From contig NZ_JANHJQ010000006.1 of the NCBI RefSeq assembly GCF_024609785.1, positions 62,001 through 126,000 on the forward strand: a stretch of DNA of 64,000 bases. Reading direction: 5' to 3'. The position numbers and the translations under genes are program-made. Position 1 is the first letter of the stretch, and each line of letters begins with the position of its first letter. This DNA is from Pseudalkalibacillus decolorationis (GTDB taxonomy: Bacteria > Bacillota > Bacilli > Bacillales > Fictibacillaceae). Of the stretch, positions 60,517 through 64,000 are shown piece after piece. The notes beneath the pieces were generated by a model that was given only the letters and a program-made list of their open reading frames with translations, made no database searches and was not told the DNA's origin.

Positions 60517-61346
60517 TATTCTTCCCCGTCCTTTATGAAGTATTTATATGTCGTATGGATCTTGCCCCGTTTTTCAACTCTGTGAATAATCTCATTTAAG
60601 ATCGAATTTATAATCGATAGGGTTACAGGACCTTTGCTAAATAGCGAACTATGGGCCATATTGATCGGAAGTACGATATCTGCAAATTCGGAAACAGGTG
60701 CCACTCGTGAGTCAGTAATTGTAATCACTTTAATTCCTTTACTTTTTGCTTCTTCTGCAAGCCTAATCGTGTCTAGTGCATATCTGTAAAAGGAAAACAC
60801 GATAATGCAGGAATTTTTAGGTAGTAAGTCAAGTAAACCTGCATCCGTTTCTGGGCGGTAAAGGGAAGCATTACCTAAAGTATACGTCAGATTAAAGTAG
60901 AACCAATGTGCGAAAGTGAATGAATGGTAATAACCTACTACGATTACCTTTTCGCTATTGATGATGGATTCAACGATTTTATCCATGTTTTCAAAATCGA
61001 CCTGACTCGACGCACTACTTAGATTACTTATATCGTTTTTTAAACTCTCAATATAGTTATTAGATGCGGGTTCATTTTCAAGTATGTGTTCATTCGTTGA
61101 CTCTTGTTTTAGATCTAACAAATGGTTACGAACATCCTTTTGTAATTCGCTGAACCCACTATACCCGATTGATGTGCAAAAACGTATAATCATCGTTTCA
61201 CTGACCCCAATCGTTTCTCCTACTTTTTTAGCAGGGTGGATCGCGAAAATCATTGGATCGGATAGTAAATAGTCACCAACCTTCTTTAACCCCTTTGTTA
61301 AATGCGGAAAATTCTCTTTTGTCATTTCAATAAAATTTCTCGACAT
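60516..61346 (-). CDS. RpiR-family regulator (HTH plus SIS domain)
   Basis: 276 residues. HTH_6 at 1-77 (KKVGETIGVSETMIIRFCTS), SIS sugar/ligand domain about 125-255 (KVIVVGYYHSFTFAHWFYFN, IIVFSFYRYALDTIRLAEEA, ITDSRVAPVSEFADIVLPIN). Upstream of the aminoacylase in one operon and divergent from the racemase, so it likely controls both. Confidence 0.88.
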   Translation of the reverse strand: MSRNFIEMTKENFPHLTKGLKKVGDYLLSDPMIFAIHPAKKVGETIGVSETMIIRFCTSIGYSGFSELQKDVRNHLLDLKQESTNEHILENEPASNNYIESLKNDISNLSSASSQVDFENMDKIVESIINSEKVIVVGYYHSFTFAHWFYFNLTYTLGNASLYRPETDAGLLDLLPKNSCIIVFSFYRYALDTIRLAEEAKSKGIKVITITDSRVAPVSEFADIVLPINMAHSSLFSKGPVTLSIINSILNEIIHRVEKRGKIHTTYKYFIKDGEE

Positions 61347-61465
61347 AAACTCACCTTTTTGAAGTGTTTACAATATTTTATCTTGAAATAAATTATATAC
61401 TTTATTATAATCGAGTGCAAGTTGTTAATATTCAGAAAAATCATTCGACGGGGAGTATGGACTAA

Positions 61466-62572
61466 ATGAGAATAAAAGAAGTTGTTCTATATAAAATGAA
61501 AATGAAAATGAGACATCCTTTTACAACAAGCTTTGGGACCGAACATGAACGGTTGTTTTTATTAGTCGAGGTAAAAGATGAAGACGGTTTGTCAGGCTGG
61601 GGTGAATGTGTAACGTCTGAAAAACCATTGTACAGTGAGGAATTTACACAATCAAGTTGGTATATGCTTAATCATCTTCTTGTTCCCATGGTATTGAATA
61701 AAGAAATAGAACATCCAGATCATTTACAGTCACTATTCGATGTATTTAAAAGAAACAATATGGCCAAGTCGGCGCTTGACGGGGCATTTTGGGATTTATA
61801 TGCAAAAACAAAAGGACTGCCACTGTCAAACGCATTAGGAGGCACTAAGTCTCAAATTGAGGTTGGGATCAGTTTAGGGATCGAGGAAAATATAGAAAAC
61901 TTGTATGAATCAATTAAGAGAAAAGTAGATGAAGGGTATAAGAGGATTAAAATTAAGATTAAACCTGGGAAAGATTTAGATGTTATAGAGAAAGTGCGGA
62001 GTCGTTTTCCGAATATCCCTCTGATGGCCGATGCAAATTCAGCTTATACATTGGATGATGTTGAAACGTTAAAAGCGATGGATCAATATAACTTAATGAT
62101 GATTGAACAGCCGTTAACATCTGGGGATTTGATCGATCATGCTAAATTACAAAAAGAAATACAAACGCCAATTTGCCTTGATGAAAGTATTCATTCGTAT
62201 GAAGATGCACGGCAGGCGATCGAATTAGGAAGTGGAAAGATCATTAATATGAAAATAGGGCGAGTTGGCGGTTTGTCACAAGCTAGGAAAATCCACGACT
62301 TATGTAAACATGAAAACATTCCACTATGGTGTGGCGGCATGCTGGAATCTGGAGTAGGGCGAGCACATAATATCGCGATTACAACATTATCAAACTTCAC
62401 TCTCCCAGGTGATACGGCTTCCTCATCGAGATATTGGCATAAAGATATCATAGAGCCAGAAGTTGTAGTAAACAATGGAGTGTTAGACGTCCCTGAGGCA
62501 CCAGGGATCGGATATGAAGTAAACCGAAAAGAAGTTGAGAAAAATACCGTTGAACGTAGCGTACTTAAGTGA
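61466..62572 (+). CDS. Enolase-superfamily racemase (N-acylamino acid racemase / o-succinylbenzoate synthase type)
   Basis: 368 residues. Capping domain about 1-125; barrel with Lys162/Lys164 (RIKIKIKPG), metal ligands Asp189 (MADANSAY), Glu214 (IEQPL), Asp239 (CLDES) and Lys263 (NMKIGRVGG). These match the NSAR/OSBS catalytic set. GRVGG favours NSAR/OSBS over dipeptide epimerase. With the M20D enzyme it would turn N-succinyl-D-amino acids into L-amino acids. MenC function is less likely since no men genes are near. Confidence 0.83.
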   Translation: MRIKEVVLYKMKMKMRHPFTTSFGTEHERLFLLVEVKDEDGLSGWGECVTSEKPLYSEEFTQSSWYMLNHLLVPMVLNKEIEHPDHLQSLFDVFKRNNMAKSALDGAFWDLYAKTKGLPLSNALGGTKSQIEVGISLGIEENIENLYESIKRKVDEGYKRIKIKIKPGKDLDVIEKVRSRFPNIPLMADANSAYTLDDVETLKAMDQYNLMMIEQPLTSGDLIDHAKLQKEIQTPICLDESIHSYEDARQAIELGSGKIINMKIGRVGGLSQARKIHDLCKHENIPLWCGGMLESGVGRAHNIAITTLSNFTLPGDTASSSRYWHKDIIEPEVVVNNGVLDVPEAPGIGYEVNRKEVEKNTVERSVLK

Positions 62573-62611
62573 ACTACCCACCACTAATAAAAGAAAACCA
62601 CTTTTTCTTGT

Positions 62612-62752
62612 ACGTTAGGAAAGTATAACTTTTCAACAAGAAGTATAAGCGACGTTGAGTAAAAGTTTACTTACGTCCCAAGTATAAGCGCAACTAAAGC
62701 TCAGCCTACGCCAAGGCTTGGCTTTGCCAAGTTTTCTTTAAAGTGGAAGTCG
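62612..62752. repeat. MITE-like element copy, inverted relative to 4332-4570
   Basis: ACGTTAGGAAAGTATAACTT, CCCAAGTATAAGCGCAACTA and GCCAAGTTTTCTTTAA are the reverse complements of parts of the pbpC copies. Confidence 0.8.
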
Positions 62753-62844
62753 CAATAGTATGATAGGCCACTCACCTTGATAAACAAAAGAGCTTGGATA
62801 TCATACGGATAAATACAGAAGTGTAAAATTCGGATTTGAACAAA

Positions 62845-62883
62845 GAAAAAGAAAGCCGAATTCTGTAATTAGCTTTCTTTTTC
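62845..62883 (+). terminator. Hairpin with T run
   Basis: GAAAAAGAAAGC (62845-62856) pairs perfectly with 62872-62883. Probably ends the racemase transcript after the repeat. Confidence 0.65.
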
Positions 62884-63040
62884 TAACCGTTCACCTTGGA
62901 ATCCGTACTTATACCCATTGCATCAATAAGAGACCTGTCAAATTCCAATTTAGCGTTAAAAGTAGTAATGACTCTTCTTCAAGAGTATAAAAAGACCCTA
63001 TTTAATGAAAAACATGCAGATTTGACAGCTGTTCTCATAA

Positions 63041-63330
63041 AAATTCATCCGGAAAATCTGGAATTCGTCCGTATTGGGAATAATTCATCCGGAAAACCTG
63101 GAATTCGTCCGTATTGAGAATAATTCATCCAGGAAATCTGGAATTCATCCGTATTGAGAATAATTCATCCGGAAAACCTGGAATTCGTCCGTATTGGGAA
63201 TAATTCATCTGGGAAACCTTGAATTCATCCGTATTGGGAATAATTCATCTGGGAAACCTGGAATTCATCCGTACTGAGAATAATTCATCCGAAAAACCTG
63301 GAATTCGTCCGAACTGAGAATAATTCAACT
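63041..63330. repeat. 40-bp tandem array (about 7 units)
   Basis: Units GAATTCGTCCGTATTGGGAA followed by TAATTCATCCGGAAAACCTG every 40 bases. Same unit as the array at 16571 and the same exit sequence (TAATTCAACT, then a G-rich stretch and GGATAATAAGG). Confidence 0.93.
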
Positions 63331-63394
63331 AAAAAGTTCGAGGGCCGGGATAATAAGGAAAAATATAGATTCTTTAGTTGTCATATAATTAAAG

Positions 63395-63688
63395 TCATCT
63401 TTTCGATTCGTCATATATCCTACGTGTTTTATATATGATTTTACGGATGCTTTCCACAGACAAGTTGTACTTCTGCTCTAACGAGTCAAAAGACAAGCCT
63501 TCCATGTATGATTGATAGATCTCATCGTTCCGTTGTTTGATTAACTGACGTGATCCGTTGACTTCCCCCCACCGCGCTCGCTGATCCTTTTTCTTGGGGA
63601 TATAGATGAGCTCACCTTCGATGTATTTCTGCAGCTCATTCAGCAAACTAAGGGGAAACACCTCTTTTCCGTTTTTGTATTGCAACAT
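63395..63688 (-). CDS. Small HTH protein, CD3324/Mor-like family
   Basis: 97 residues after AAGGAGG. N-terminal LQKYIEGELIYIPKKK, WGEVNGSRQLIKQRNDEIY and a C-terminal helix-turn-helix (FDSLEQKYNLSVESIRKIIY). Widespread small regulators in Firmicutes related to the Mor activator fold; targets unknown. Confidence 0.8.
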   Translation of the reverse strand: MLQYKNGKEVFPLSLLNELQKYIEGELIYIPKKKDQRARWGEVNGSRQLIKQRNDEIYQSYMEGLSFDSLEQKYNLSVESIRKIIYKTRRIYDESKR

Positions 63689-63876
63689 TTACGTCCTCCT
63701 TATTAAGGTCAAGGTGTACGTGTATATACGCTTTCTTATCATTCATCGGTTTAATTCTCCTTTCGCTTTTTATTTTTTAAAAAAGAAAAGTCTTACAACC
63801 AGTGTGTAAGAAGTACTCATATATTTTAGTATAAGTGGATTTACTGGATTTGGAAAGAAGGAATATTCAGAAAATT

Positions 63877-63906
63877 ACATGAGGTCGTTCCCGACCTCAT
63901 GTTTTG
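63877..63906 (+). terminator. Hairpin near the right edge
   Basis: ACATGAGGTCG (63877-63887) pairs perfectly with 63892-63902, followed by TTTT. It may end a minus-strand gene that lies mostly beyond the window. I could not support a gene in 63903-64000. Confidence 0.6.
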
Positions 63907-64000
63907 AGATTCCCGCTTATGCGGAAACCACCTCATATTGCTTGATCAAAATAATCAGCCTCCTTCCGCAAAATACTATCGGTCCGACACCCTTATTAAC

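Noticed and set aside
61466-62572. menC of menaquinone synthesis
   Set aside because: No men genes in the window; linkage with an aminoacylase supports an amino acid racemase role.
62896-63117. 73-codon frame starting at TTG before the 40-bp array
   Set aside because: No ribosome site; its second half is tandem repeat.
63041-63330. CRISPR array
   Set aside because: The whole 40-base unit is conserved with no unique spacers, and no cas genes are present; it is a simple tandem repeat.
63903-64000. Minus-strand frame entering from the right edge, or a short peptide starting TTG ATC AAG
   Set aside because: Only about 30 codons are visible with no recognisable sequence; undecidable from this window.

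Overview
The window looks like chromosome from a low-GC, endospore-forming Bacillaceae bacterium; the genus cannot be fixed from sequence alone. The evidence is consistent AGGAGG-type ribosome sites and typical Bacillus genes: AbrB, Spo0E-like phosphatase, Rap phosphatase with pheromone precursor, a PBP3-like class B PBP, a YhcR-like secreted nuclease, LytR-CpsA-Psr protein, and LXG toxins. No rRNA, tRNA or CRISPR array was seen.

Layout. 1-9.3 kb: the end of a secreted subtilase, a GNAT acetyltransferase, pbpC, abrB, alkaline phosphatase, and a two-gene rotary-motor-like operon (long-tailed MotA/TolQ protein plus MotB/OmpA protein) resembling ZorA/ZorB of Zorya defence but with no effector beside it. 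9.7-20.3 kb: Spo0E-like protein, a large secreted nuclease/5'-nucleotidase, a phospholipase D-like protein, lipid kinase, LCP protein and yhdT-panF, separated by many intergenic repeats. 20.9-32.6 kb is an accessory island: a TPR/zinc-ribbon protein, a Rap phosphatase overlapping a pheromone precursor made of seven 15-residue repeats, an LXG toxin operon with immunity gene, an orphan immunity gene with toxin debris, a second LXG toxin broken by frameshift and by an IS200/IS605-type tnpB element, a third immunity gene, and an HTH-PIN gene pair.

33-46 kb: a P450, then a nine-gene sulfoquinovose-type operon. It holds a DUF4867-like protein, Na+/solute symporter, GH31 sulfoquinovosidase, fucose-isomerase-like protein, PFK-like kinase, GntR regulator, class II aldolase, aldehyde dehydrogenase and AEC-type exporter. 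Together these fit an EMP-like breakdown of sulfoquinovose to DHAP and sulfolactate.

46-58.5 kb: a peptide uptake and breakdown cluster (two amidohydrolases and a binding lipoprotein on the minus strand; two permeases, two ATPases, DUF1177, M20 and M29 peptidases and an IclR regulator on the plus strand). 58.6-64 kb: a peroxiredoxin-like gene with in-frame TGA exactly at the expected active-site cysteine and a SECIS-like hairpin behind it (candidate selenoprotein), an M20D aminoacylase with RpiR regulator divergent from an N-acylamino acid racemase, a 40-bp tandem array, and a small HTH protein.

Two intergenic repeat families run through the window: a MITE-like family of about 115-165 bp with AAGAAA...TTTCTT ends, copies of which supply the C-termini of PbpC and the Spo0E-like protein, and 40-bp-period tandem arrays at three loci.
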